DNA of 64,000 nucleotides, from the NCBI GenBank assembly GCA_040616305.1, contig CP159918.1, forward strand, positions 186,001-250,000, read 5' to 3'. Source of the DNA: UBA1876 sp003446665 (GTDB lineage Bacteria > Synergistota > Synergistia > Synergistales > Thermovirgaceae). Position numbers and translations under genes: made by a program. Shown here piece by piece: positions 1 through 8,298 of this stretch; within the stretch, counting starts at the first letter, position 1, and every line of letters begins with the position of its first letter. The notes beneath the pieces were generated by a model. It saw nothing but the letters and a program-made list of their open reading frames with translations. It was not told the origin of the DNA and did no database searches.

Positions 1-210
1 GAGGACCGATCGCAACCCGAGATCTCAGCAGAGCAGGGAACACTTGAGTATTGGGAGCAGGTTTACCAGAATCTTGCTCGCCGGTTCTCCAAGCCAGCCG
101 CAGCCATGGAAGCGATACTGAGCATGCGCGAGAGAGGAAAGGATGGCGTGCCAAACGAGGTGGCGACTATCCTCGCAAGAGTCGCTTCGGCGACTGGGGA
201 TACACAATGA
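1..210 (+). CDS. C-terminal end of a gene cut by the window edge, coupled to the helicase
   Basis: Frame 1 is open from the first base to a TGA at 208-210 and gives 69 residues ending in ATGDTQ. The stop overlaps the ATG of the helicase at 207 as ATGA, so the two are almost certainly translationally coupled and functionally linked. The sequence is polar and helical with no recognisable motif. Nuclease genes of the OLD/GajA type commonly sit just before a UvrD-like helicase in Gabija defence loci, so this may be such a tail, but that is inference from position and the fragment alone does not prove it. Confidence 0.6.
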   Translation, partial: EDRSQPEISAEQGTLEYWEQVYQNLARRFSKPAAAMEAILSMRERGKDGVPNEVATILARVASATGDTQ

Positions 211-2087
211 ATATCACTTTGGACATGCTAAATACGAACCAACGGCAGGCTGCTGACTGGGGCGACGGACCACTGCTCGTGCTTGCAGGACCCGGGTCAG
301 GCAAGACGGCTGTTTTGACTTTGCGCATCGCCAATCTGATTACGAACAGCCCGGATGAGAGCTTCCGAATACTGGGACTCACGTTCACGGTAAAGGCTGC
401 GAACGAGATGCAGAACCGCATCCGGGAAATTACTGGCGAAGAGTCGCGACGCATAACGCTCTGTACTTTTCACTCGTTCTGCACGGACCTGCTTCGTCAA
501 CACGGAAGCCAACTGGGGCTGAAACCGGACTTTTCCGTGATTACCGACAACAAGGATCGGCTCGCGATTCTCGGTGAAATGAGGGACAGTAGGGAACTGG
601 AAATCGACGATCCCGAGGATTTCCTGAAGAAGATCGACACTATGTTTACGCATGGGATCACAGCCGAGGAACTGCCTGAGCATTTCAATGCCGGACAGGA
701 AAACACTTGTCGAGCCTTGCAGGAAGTCTTCAGAGGCTACCTCGCCAGACTGCTCAAAGAGAACCAGCTTGACTTCGGCTCAATGCTCCACTTCACCCGA
801 GAACTACTCGCGTCGAAGCCGCGCATCGCGAGGCAGGTCAGGACGGTCTACCGATACGTGTGTGTCGATGAATTCCAGGACACAAACCTCGCACAGTACA
901 GAGTGCTGCGATTGGTTGCCCCTGCCTCGTCCTCCAATCTCTTTGTCGTGGCAGATGATGACCAGATCATCTTTCAGTGGAACGGCGCAGACCCGAAGCG
1001 ACTGGAAGAACTAAAACGCGATTACGACCCCAAGATCATCCAGTTGCCGGAGAACTACCGTTGTCCGGCGGAGGTCGTTGAGATGGCGAACCGGTTGATT
1101 GCGCACAACTCCGGCAGGGCAACAGCCAAGCTTGATGGTGTCTCGCAGAACCAAGTGGAAGGTACTGTCAAGCTGCAAGCATTCGCGGACTTCGACGAAG
1201 AGATCGCCGGACTAATCTCAGAGATTAAATCCATTCCAAGGAATCACCGTGAAACCTGCTTGGTCATTGCCCGCAGCAATAAGCTGCTGGCGCAGGTCCA
1301 AGCTGCCATGCATAAGGAAGGGCTGAACGCGGAGATTGTCAGCAGACACCAGGACTTTGCCAGCCCTCTAGTGCAGCTGATGTATTTCGCTCTAAAGGTG
1401 GCCAACGCACCCGACTCTCGCAGCCTGCTCAACAAGCTCTGTTCGGCAGCGACTTTAGTGAACAACATCACGATCTCTGCGGAGGATGTCTCGGCCAAAG
1501 CGAATGTGGAGGATCTCACGCCGCTTCGTGCCTTTTTCTCTTTTGCTGCGACGAGTGAGATCCTCAAGCCTTTTGCTGATAAAGGGCAAGAACTGTTATG
1601 TGATTCGCTCGAGTATCCCAGCTTTGTGGAGGAGTGCTTCGAGTTGTTTGATCAACTGAATGTGACCGATGGGGAAGACGAAGCCCACCCCGACTACTTG
1701 GACGACAAGCAGAACTGGCAGCGCATTGCAAAGGATATTCGCAGTTCACATGGCGAAACTGTCAGCCTCCACATCTTCCTGCAGGAAATGGACCTATCGC
1801 CAAAAGCGAAAGCGCTATCGAAAGATTGCGTACGACTCCAAACTGTTCATACGTCCAAGGGCGTGGAGTTCGACAACGTGTTTGTGATCGGGCTTGCCGA
1901 AGACCAGTTTCCGACTTATTTCGCGATAAAGAAGGGCAAGACAGCTATTCAAGAGGAGCGTCGGAACTGCTTTGTGGCAATCACGCGTTCCTCACAGAAC
2001 TTGTATCTGAGTTACGCCCGAAACTACTTCGGATGGAGTAAGCGCCCTTCGAGATTCCTGAATGAGATGGGGTTGCTGGATGTCTAA
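207..2087 (+). CDS. UvrD/Rep-like superfamily 1 helicase, possible GajB-like defence helicase
   Basis: A 626-residue ATP-dependent DNA helicase of the UvrD/PcrA type. Walker A GPGSGKT lies near residue 30, motif II is VDEFQDTN, and the C-terminal half has QTVHTSKGVEFDNV and RRNCFVAITRS, the usual motifs V and VI. The start chosen is the ATG inside the ATGA overlap with the preceding gene; upstream codons in this frame belong to that gene. It is shorter than housekeeping UvrD (about 720 residues) and longer than classical GajB (about 500). Coupling to an upstream gene in an island with PglZ, HEPN and IS21 suggests anti-phage function, for example Gabija-like, but a standalone repair helicase cannot be excluded. 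Confidence 0.9.
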   Translation: MNITLDMLNTNQRQAADWGDGPLLVLAGPGSGKTAVLTLRIANLITNSPDESFRILGLTFTVKAANEMQNRIREITGEESRRITLCTFHSFCTDLLRQHGSQLGLKPDFSVITDNKDRLAILGEMRDSRELEIDDPEDFLKKIDTMFTHGITAEELPEHFNAGQENTCRALQEVFRGYLARLLKENQLDFGSMLHFTRELLASKPRIARQVRTVYRYVCVDEFQDTNLAQYRVLRLVAPASSSNLFVVADDDQIIFQWNGADPKRLEELKRDYDPKIIQLPENYRCPAEVVEMANRLIAHNSGRATAKLDGVSQNQVEGTVKLQAFADFDEEIAGLISEIKSIPRNHRETCLVIARSNKLLAQVQAAMHKEGLNAEIVSRHQDFASPLVQLMYFALKVANAPDSRSLLNKLCSAATLVNNITISAEDVSAKANVEDLTPLRAFFSFAATSEILKPFADKGQELLCDSLEYPSFVEECFELFDQLNVTDGEDEAHPDYLDDKQNWQRIAKDIRSSHGETVSLHIFLQEMDLSPKAKALSKDCVRLQTVHTSKGVEFDNVFVIGLAEDQFPTYFAIKKGKTAIQEERRNCFVAITRSSQNLYLSYARNYFGWSKRPSRFLNEMGLLDV

Positions 2088-2290
2088 CGATTGGCGATTC
2101 AGCCTGGACCATGGGCAACTCTGTCGGGTCATCGAGCCCCAGACACTCTGGGGCGAGACCGTCTGCCGTGTCTAGCTGCCGGGCAAGGAATACCGTCGCG
2201 CGGTTGCTCGCCACGCGCCTTCGGCCCGTACATGAAGCAAGTGTCGGCACCGTGGACGGGATCGCTTATCTCACCGCCGCCGCACGCAAG
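2080..2290 (+). pseudogene. Decayed N-terminus of an SNF2/HepA-like helicase
   Basis: An ATG at 2080, overlapping the end of the UvrD-like gene, opens a frame reading through GQLCRVIEPQTLWGE to CRV, then hits TAG at 2173 exactly where relatives of this family carry Trp before LPGK. After a frameshift the match resumes in another frame with LLATRLRPVHEA and VGTVDGIAYLTAAAR and then stops abruptly. From memory this is the N-terminal pattern of bacterial DEAD/SNF2 helicases found in defence islands. One nonsense change, one frameshift and loss of the whole helicase core make it a remnant. No search was run, so the family name is an informed recognition. Confidence 0.6.
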
Positions 2291-2307
2291 ATCCCCGAGA
2301 ATGTTCT

Positions 2308-2424
2308 CCAGGAGGCCCCAAGCTCCTCATGTGGTACAACCAGCCGCTCACCCGATTCGGGGAGCGGGATTAAAACGCGAAATTCGAGGACGTAGTTAAG
2401 GAATATGAATTTCAGTTCAAATAA
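2308..2424 (+). pseudogene. Orphan C-terminal fragment of an unidentified gene
   Basis: A frame reading PGGPKLLMWYNQPLTRF, an in-frame TAA, then FEDVVKEYEFQFK and a terminal TAA looks like the end of a real protein joined to the SNF2 fragment by a deletion. I do not recognise the family. It is recorded because it marks a deletion scar upstream of the IS21 insertion: the gene or genes that once lay between the helicase start and this tail are missing. Confidence 0.35.
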
Positions 2425-2445
2425 AGGCGAAAGCTTTCGTATAAT
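2416..2445 (+). promoter_or_regulatory. Promoter candidate cut off from the HEPN gene by IS21
   Basis: TTCAAA (2416-2421), an 18-base spacer and a perfect TATAAT (2440-2445) precede the IS21 left end by 25 bases. Removing the element and one target copy would place this promoter about 30 bases upstream of the HEPN gene, so it probably drove that gene before the insertion. Confidence 0.45.
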
Positions 2446-2593
2446 GAAAGAAGAAGTAATCCCTGGTGGTGCAAACGCTAACATAAAACTGAGCCAAAAA
2501 TGGCAGTAGTGCTCACGTAAAAGTGAGCCACCCCAACCGAAATTTCTCCTATCATGCAAACAGGACAAAACGCATGAGGGAGGAGGAACAAGG

Positions 2594-4066
2594 ATGGTGG
2601 TTGGGGTGGACCAGTACAAGCGTATCAGAAAAATGGCGACAGAAGAGGGACTCTCCCAGAGGGAAATCGCAAGACGGCTCGGCATATCCAGAAACACCGT
2701 GGCCAGATACTTCAAGGGAGAGCACATGCCGTGGGAATCAGCTCGGCGGGACCGAAAGCCAGGGATCGTGAACGAGGACATCGAAGGATTCATCCGTTCC
2801 TGTCTCGAACACGACAAGGATCCCGACGTCCCGAAGAAACAGCACCACACCGCCCGCCGGATCTACGAGCGGCTCGTTTTGGAAAAGGGATTCACCGGTG
2901 GCGAGTCCACCGTCCGCAGGTGGGTGGACCGGATACGCGACGAAGCGGGCGAGGCATACATGCCATTGCACTTCGCGCTGGGTGAAGCTGCCCAGGCGGA
3001 CTGGACAGAGGCCACATTCTACCTGAATGGAGAACGGACACGGGCGAACCTGCTCTGCTTCAGGCTGTGCGGGAGCCGGCACATAGACGTGCGGGCATAT
3101 CCCCGGCAGGACCTTGAAAGTTTTCTCGAAGGACACAGAGGGTTCTTCGAGCGCATAGGAGGCGTCCCTCGCACCATCATTTACGACAACCTCCGCACGG
3201 CGGTGCGCAAAGACTGGGGCAAGCGAGCCGTCTGCCAGAAGGAGTTTGAGCGTTTTTCGGCCCATTACGCCTTTACGCCCCGGTTCTGCACCCTCGGCAA
3301 GGGGAACGAGAAGGGCCTGGTCGAGGGGTTGGTGGGATACGCCCGCCGCAACGTCTTCGTCCCTCTGCCGTGGGTGGACTGCTGGGCCGAACTCAACATC
3401 CCCTTGGCCGAGCGGTGCGACAGGTACAAAGAGCGCCACATTCGCGGCATGGACCTGAGCGTGGCCGAGCTCTTCGAAGCCGAGCGCAGGCAGCTTCTTC
3501 CCCTTCCCGCGGTCCCCTACGAGGCCGCCCTGGTGAAGACGCTCAAGGTGGACCACTTCAGCACCAGAGGCATCGACGGGAACCGGTACTCCGTCCCTGT
3601 CGGACACGCGGGACGTCACGTGACGGCAAAGCTGTCCGCCTTCCGTCTCGAGGTCTTCTCCCGGGGAGAGAGGATTGCCTGCCACAGCAGGTGCTTCGAC
3701 AAAAAGCGCACCATCTACGAGCTGGGCCACTACATCCCGCTCCTCGAGAAGAAGCCCCGGTCTGTCACCAACGCCGCACCTGTGGCGGAGCTCGAGATCC
3801 CGCCGGAACTGCGTGAACTGGCCGCGAGGTCGGAAGACCCGGACCGGGCCATGGTCCGCATCCTCAAGCTCTGTACGAAGCACGGCATCCATCGCGTCGC
3901 CGAGGCCGCAAGACGCGGGCCTGCGCTTTCACTCGACGCCCTTCGCCTGGCCTTGTGGGAAAAAGACGGGGGGAAGGCGGAAGAAGAACTGGCGACACCG
4001 GACGTTCGAGTCGAAACGGTGGACCTGATTTCCTACGACCGGCTTCTGGAGCACGTCGAACCATGA
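2594..4066 (+). CDS. istA: IS21-family transposase IstA
   Basis: A 490-residue transposase. An N-terminal helix-turn-helix (SQREIARRLGISRNTVARY, near residues 20-40) should bind the terminal repeats. The DDE retroviral-integrase-type core follows, with AQADWTEA near residue 135, IIYDNLRTAV near 195 and GNEKGLVEGLVGY near 240 supplying the three acidic residues. The C-terminal third is the usual basic DNA-contacting region. The length and the ATGA overlap with istB (4063-4066) match the IS21 pattern, in which IstB depends on translation of istA. GC-rich codon use contrasts with the AT-rich genes that follow. No frameshift or stop is seen. Confidence 0.95.
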   Translation: MVVGVDQYKRIRKMATEEGLSQREIARRLGISRNTVARYFKGEHMPWESARRDRKPGIVNEDIEGFIRSCLEHDKDPDVPKKQHHTARRIYERLVLEKGFTGGESTVRRWVDRIRDEAGEAYMPLHFALGEAAQADWTEATFYLNGERTRANLLCFRLCGSRHIDVRAYPRQDLESFLEGHRGFFERIGGVPRTIIYDNLRTAVRKDWGKRAVCQKEFERFSAHYAFTPRFCTLGKGNEKGLVEGLVGYARRNVFVPLPWVDCWAELNIPLAERCDRYKERHIRGMDLSVAELFEAERRQLLPLPAVPYEAALVKTLKVDHFSTRGIDGNRYSVPVGHAGRHVTAKLSAFRLEVFSRGERIACHSRCFDKKRTIYELGHYIPLLEKKPRSVTNAAPVAELEIPPELRELAARSEDPDRAMVRILKLCTKHGIHRVAEAARRGPALSLDALRLALWEKDGGKAEEELATPDVRVETVDLISYDRLLEHVEP

Positions 4067-4830
4067 AGCCCGACGTGGCGGCACGCATATCGATCCTCGC
4101 GAAGCGGCTGCGCACTCCTTCGTTTCGCGAATGCGGCCCCCTCCTTCGGGAAGCCCGGGAACAGGGCCTGGATTACGAAAGCTTCCTGCTTCTGCTCCTC
4201 GAGCAGGAGGCCCGGCAGCGGGACGAGAAGGCACGGCAGAAGCGGTTGCGGGCGGCACGGTTTCCCCTGGCGAAAAGCCTCGACGAATTCGACATGTCCC
4301 GGCTGGCGAACGTTTCCGAAGCCTCGCTCTGGGACCTGGCTTCCGGGGACTTCGTGGACCGCAGGCAGAACGTCATCCTCGTGGGCAATCCCGGTACCGG
4401 GAAGACGCATCTGGCCATTGGTCTGGGACGAAGGCTCTGCGAGAAGGGATTTTCGGTCCGTTTCACGCAGGCCGCGTCGCTGGCGACGGAACTGTCCGAA
4501 GCCACAGAGGACAAGGTGCTGGGACGGCTTCTCAAGACACTCGAAACGGTCGATCTTTTGATCCTGGACGAGCTCTCCTACGTGTCCTTTACGAAAAGCC
4601 AGTCGGAACTTTTGTTCCACGCCTTGTCGGCGCGGAACGAGAAAGGGAGCGTGATGATCACGACGAATCTCGAGTTCTCGAAATGGACGGAGCTTTTCCC
4701 GGATCCGATGCTCGCGGCGGCCATGATTGACCGGATCACGCACCGGTCACACATTCTCGACATGAACGGCGCCTCTTACCGATTGGCCGAGACGAAACGC
4801 CGGAAGGCAAAAGAAAGTGGCTCAACTTAA
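4063..4830 (+). CDS. istB: IS21-family helper ATPase IstB
   Basis: A 255-residue AAA+ ATPase of the DnaC/IstB class. Walker A is GNPGTGKTHLA near residue 110, Walker B is LLILDELSY near 170, and sensor 1 is MITTNLEF. It acts with IstA in target selection and remodels target DNA during transposition. The start is the ATG at 4063 that overlaps the istA stop; the longer open frame upstream lies inside istA. Length and motifs are complete, so the element should encode a functional pair. The last codon is followed by the right terminal repeat block. Confidence 0.95.
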   Translation: MKPDVAARISILAKRLRTPSFRECGPLLREAREQGLDYESFLLLLLEQEARQRDEKARQKRLRAARFPLAKSLDEFDMSRLANVSEASLWDLASGDFVDRRQNVILVGNPGTGKTHLAIGLGRRLCEKGFSVRFTQAASLATELSEATEDKVLGRLLKTLETVDLLILDELSYVSFTKSQSELLFHALSARNEKGSVMITTNLEFSKWTELFPDPMLAAAMIDRITHRSHILDMNGASYRLAETKRRKAKESGST

Positions 4831-4872
4831 ATGAGCGGGTGGCTCAGTTTTACATGAGCACGGGTGGCTCAC

Positions 4873-4917
4873 TTTTGATGAGCACGTGGCTCAGTTTTAT
4901 ATGGACATTCGCAGGTG
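4873..4917 (+). repeat. Right end of IS21, first copy of a 45-bp exact direct repeat
   Basis: The 45 bases from TTTTGATGAGC through CATTCGCAGGTG are identical to 12030-12074 and lie in the same orientation. The first 41 belong to the IS21 right end; the last four are flanking GGTG. Confidence 0.95.
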
Positions 4918-6267
4918 GTGACGGAAATGGAAAAAGCAGAGCCTGTCTTTGATTTTCACAGTGAAAACAGAAGCGTTTTACTAAAGAGGGGCAAAGTTGA
5001 AATGTGTGTTGATGGGAAATCTTATAGAACGGACGGTGAAGCTTATCTAGATTTTACTCCTAGCGCTAGACTAAATTTCTATGCAACCTTTCAGGAAGAA
5101 GCTTTTTGGGACGTTATGAGTTTAACATTTAAAGAAAAAAACGTTGACTATTTTTCCTTCAATAACCGAAAGATTGAAGGATTTCTTGTGAATGTTCAAG
5201 GCGACACGAAAACACAAGGATGCAAGATAAAATGGAGCCCTGCAGGGGAACCAGTTACGGGGTTAGGCAGCAAAACCACAAAGATGAATTTGGTAAAATT
5301 TCATTTGTTCAATTTTGTTGACTTTTGGGGAACTTCAGGGTTATCAGAACAACAGGGGAATGAAAACCGAAAAATCCATCAGGTAAAATTGCAGTGTGCA
5401 AAATGGGATGTTCAACTGAATTCGCTTTTCTATACGAAAGAGAATATTGAGTTATTGAAAAATGAAGGAGGGTACCAGTTAACTCATGTCGGAAGAATAA
5501 AAAGGATCGATGGGAATGACTTTAATGCCGTTGAAGCTGAAGATATCCTAAGTGCTTTAAATTATTTCTTTTCTTTTGCTGTTGGTCGCTGGTGTAGACC
5601 AACTTGTCCTGTCGGGTTGGATCGTTGTGGGAATCCAGTATGGGAACTGTGGTCTCCACCAAAAGAACCGTGGCGTAATTGTATGTCTTGGTTCGATTCA
5701 CACCATTCTTCGCAGCTTGTTGATTTTTTCCCTCGCTTTATGAAGTTGTGGTCTTATGATAACTGGCATGAGACTTTGCAAGAAGTTTTCTACTGGTATT
5801 TGAATGCGAATGACTCTTCGCGTGGAGTAGATGTAGGAATCATTTTAGCGCAAACAGCTATTGAGAGACTCTCTTTTGAATATTCTGTGAAAACAAAGAA
5901 ATATCTTTCTGTTGGTGGATTCAAAGAATTAAGAGCCTCAGATAGATTCCGACTGCTCTTCTCTTCTGTCGAAATTCCCTTGTCTTTTCCTTCTGAAACA
6001 AGCGATTTTGCAAAACTTAGAAAACAAATGAATTGGGAAGATATTCCGCGTGGATTAACGGAGATTAGGAATTCTCTTGTTCACCCAGACCAAAAAAACC
6101 GTGCAAAATTCAAAGGAGTGTACTTTGACGCTTGGAACTTAGGGATGTGGTGTTTAGAGTTGGCCATTCTCGCAGTATGCTATTATTCAGGAACATACGG
6201 GAACCGATTGAACATATCCCGCTGGATAGGTCAAGTAGAGGAGGTCCCATGGCGAAAGACGCGCTAA
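4915..6267 (+). CDS. HEPN-domain protein, candidate defence ribonuclease
   Basis: About 450 residues; I do not recognise the full-length family. The C-terminal domain has IRNSLVHPD at residues 384-392, a perfect R-x4-H HEPN motif with Asn after Arg, the metal-independent RNase signature found in many toxin and defence proteins. The N-terminal half is beta-rich with several aromatic positions (FNFVDFWG) and may be a sensor. The start is uncertain: GTG at 4915 or 4918 or ATG at 4927, all abutting the IS21 right end. AT-rich codon use and the PglZ gene 30 bases downstream place it in a transferred defence operon. The IS insertion has replaced its upstream region. Confidence 0.75.
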   Translation: MVTEMEKAEPVFDFHSENRSVLLKRGKVEMCVDGKSYRTDGEAYLDFTPSARLNFYATFQEEAFWDVMSLTFKEKNVDYFSFNNRKIEGFLVNVQGDTKTQGCKIKWSPAGEPVTGLGSKTTKMNLVKFHLFNFVDFWGTSGLSEQQGNENRKIHQVKLQCAKWDVQLNSLFYTKENIELLKNEGGYQLTHVGRIKRIDGNDFNAVEAEDILSALNYFFSFAVGRWCRPTCPVGLDRCGNPVWELWSPPKEPWRNCMSWFDSHHSSQLVDFFPRFMKLWSYDNWHETLQEVFYWYLNANDSSRGVDVGIILAQTAIERLSFEYSVKTKKYLSVGGFKELRASDRFRLLFSSVEIPLSFPSETSDFAKLRKQMNWEDIPRGLTEIRNSLVHPDQKNRAKFKGVYFDAWNLGMWCLELAILAVCYYSGTYGNRLNISRWIGQVEEVPWRKTR

Positions 6268-6297
6268 ATAACCATATCCGAGGTAAGTAAGCTTCCC

Positions 6298-8298
6298 GTG
6301 AATAACTGGCGAGATCACATTCTTAAAGAATTCACTCCCCAAGTGGCTCGGTTGACCTTGGTGGCAGACCCGGATGGTTTGCTTTTGGAAGAGGGTGTGC
6401 TTGAAGGTATACAAGATCTTGGTTTTGAGTTGATTCCCTTTGACGACCGGGTTGCGTTTCGGTACCTTTACGAGTCGAAATTTCGCTCTCACTGGGATCA
6501 AGGTAAAGAGACGGATGTCGTTGTGGTGCTCCGTACCTCAGAAAGCGACTTGGGGAAACTCCCTTATGATTTGCTACAGGCCGGGCGAGGGTTATCATTC
6601 AGCCTTGCTGAATTGTTCCCGAATTTGAGTTACCCGATTGTGGCTTCCTTGGATCGGGGGTATCTTGACGCCCTTTATGAAGCACAGCAAAAACATGCCC
6701 CTGGCATCTTGGGCGACAATGCCACGAAAGATTTTATCCTTCTTCATGTTTTTGAGATTGCACCTGAGCTCATCAAGAAACCGTCCGATTTGCTCCGTGT
6801 GCTCTTGCGTCGCCACTATCGGAACCAGCGAATTCCATCTATGCTTGACGATCGACTCGTTCAAGTCCTTCGTCAACAGAAAAATTTTGATGATTGGCCT
6901 CTTGAACAGATTGTTCCTGATCGAGAGGCCTTTTTTGTGTTCTTACAAGAAAGATGGCCTGTTTTTCTTGAGAAGTTCGCGCGCAAGGAGAACCTGCGAG
7001 TTGCGCAAGGGGAAAACCGTTTTAAGATACCAGGTCCCGTCGAGTTACCCTTCGACCATGATGATGTCCGGGTCTATGTGGATAACCTTTTCTTGGAAGG
7101 CTACCTCGACTCCATTTCACACGAACAGGCGAGTTCGTTGAAAGACTTGTGGATTTCCATAGGCGTGCGATCCGATGAAAGGGCTGACCGAAGGCGTCGT
7201 TTAAATGGCTTGCTTGAGACTTTAGCTTCAGAAATACCGAAAACCGAGGATCGTCACGAGGAATGGTCCCGTTTTGCGAAGACCTTGGCAGAGATGGTAG
7301 CTCTTGCAATGGAAACGGAAGAAGCGTTGCCTGAAGATCTCAGGCAAAAAATGGAGAGTTTGCAGAAAGAAGTTGATGAAGCTTTTTTGTCTTGGCTGCA
7401 TAAACGGTATGGTGGGTTGGTCAATCTCCCCCCCGTCCCACCCGTGATGCTTCATCATGTCCCACGTTTTTTGGCCAGATATGTCAATCAGAATAAGGAA
7501 AACAAAGTGGCGCTCCTTTTGGTGGATGGCCTTTCTTATGATCAGTGGGTCCTTTTACGAAAAGAGATTGTTAAGCAGCGACCGAAGTATCGTTTTCGGG
7601 AAAACACCGTTTTTGCCTGGGTCCCGACCATTACATCAGTATCTCGGCAGGCAGTTTTTGCTGGGAAGCCTCCGCTTTTCTTCCCTAAGACCATTTCTAC
7701 CACCAGCAAGGAGCCGGAGCTTTGGTCGCAATTTTGGGCCGATCAGGGGTTAACAGCCCAAGAAATCGCCTACGTTAAAGGTTTAGGTGATGGCTCCTTG
7801 GATGGTGTTGAAGAGGTACTTTCTGGGCCCAAAACGCGTGTCGTTGGTTTGGTTATAGATAAAGTCGATAAGATTATGCATGGGATGGAACTGGGCACGG
7901 CAGGAATGCACAACCAAATACGGCAATGGGCTGGCCAGCAGTTTATGGCGAAACTCCTGGATTTGCTTTTCGAAAAAGGGTTCAAAGTGTATTTGACGTC
8001 AGATCATGGAAATATTGAGGCAAAAGGGTGTGGAAGGCCTGCCGAGGGAATGGTTGCAGATCTCCGGGGAGTGCGAGCCCGGATTTATTCCGATCCTTCG
8101 CTGCGCCGCCAAGTAAAGGAAAGGTTCTCCGAGGCTGTGGAATGGCCGACGGTGGGCTTGCCTGAAGATTATTTCCCTTTGCTTGCTTCGGATCGCATGG
8201 CCTTTGTCCATAAAAATGAGCGTATCGTCAGTCACGGTGGAGTTTCCGTTGAAGAAGTCATCGTACCATTTGTCGAAGTTGAAAGGAAGGAAGCTTAA
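6298..8298 (+). CDS. pglZ: PglZ-domain protein (alkaline-phosphatase fold), BREX-type
   Basis: A 666-residue protein whose C-terminal half has the PglZ signature: ALLLVDGLSYDQW near residue 405, VPTITSVSRQAVFAGKPP near 445, YLTSDHGNIEAKG near 567 and SHGGVSVEEVIVP near 645. These Asp and His residues are metal ligands of the alkaline-phosphatase superfamily. PglZ is the hallmark of BREX and related anti-phage systems. The GTG at 6298 is taken as start. The stop overlaps the next gene (TAATG). No brxC/pglY ATPase, methyltransferase or Lon-like protease is present nearby, so this is not a complete canonical BREX locus. A decayed SNF2 helicase upstream may be what remains of one. Confidence 0.85.
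   Translation: MNNWRDHILKEFTPQVARLTLVADPDGLLLEEGVLEGIQDLGFELIPFDDRVAFRYLYESKFRSHWDQGKETDVVVVLRTSESDLGKLPYDLLQAGRGLSFSLAELFPNLSYPIVASLDRGYLDALYEAQQKHAPGILGDNATKDFILLHVFEIAPELIKKPSDLLRVLLRRHYRNQRIPSMLDDRLVQVLRQQKNFDDWPLEQIVPDREAFFVFLQERWPVFLEKFARKENLRVAQGENRFKIPGPVELPFDHDDVRVYVDNLFLEGYLDSISHEQASSLKDLWISIGVRSDERADRRRRLNGLLETLASEIPKTEDRHEEWSRFAKTLAEMVALAMETEEALPEDLRQKMESLQKEVDEAFLSWLHKRYGGLVNLPPVPPVMLHHVPRFLARYVNQNKENKVALLLVDGLSYDQWVLLRKEIVKQRPKYRFRENTVFAWVPTITSVSRQAVFAGKPPLFFPKTISTTSKEPELWSQFWADQGLTAQEIAYVKGLGDGSLDGVEEVLSGPKTRVVGLVIDKVDKIMHGMELGTAGMHNQIRQWAGQQFMAKLLDLLFEKGFKVYLTSDHGNIEAKGCGRPAEGMVADLRGVRARIYSDPSLRRQVKERFSEAVEWPTVGLPEDYFPLLASDRMAFVHKNERIVSHGGVSVEEVIVPFVEVERKEA

Larger units (their letters stand above)
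2470..4913 (+). mobile_element. Complete IS21-family insertion sequence with 5-bp target duplication
   Basis: The element starts TGCAAACG and ends ATTCGCA, the TG...CA ends expected of IS21. The terminal 26 bases (2470-2495 and 4888-4913) are imperfect inverted repeats sharing ATAAAACTGAGCC. Further copies of the subterminal motif lie inside each end: GCTCACGTAAAAGTGAGCC at 2510-2528 on the left and GGTGGCTCA-type motifs near 4840 and 4863 on the right, like the multiple terminal repeats known for this family. Flanking GGTGG at 2465-2469 and 4914-4918 is a 5-bp direct repeat, the sign of a simple insertion. The element carries intact istA and istB, so it may still be active. Confidence 0.92.

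Noticed and set aside
2738..3892. A 384-codon open frame on the minus strand inside istA
   Set aside because: It is the antisense shadow of a clear transposase in GC-rich sequence, with no domain and no ribosome site.
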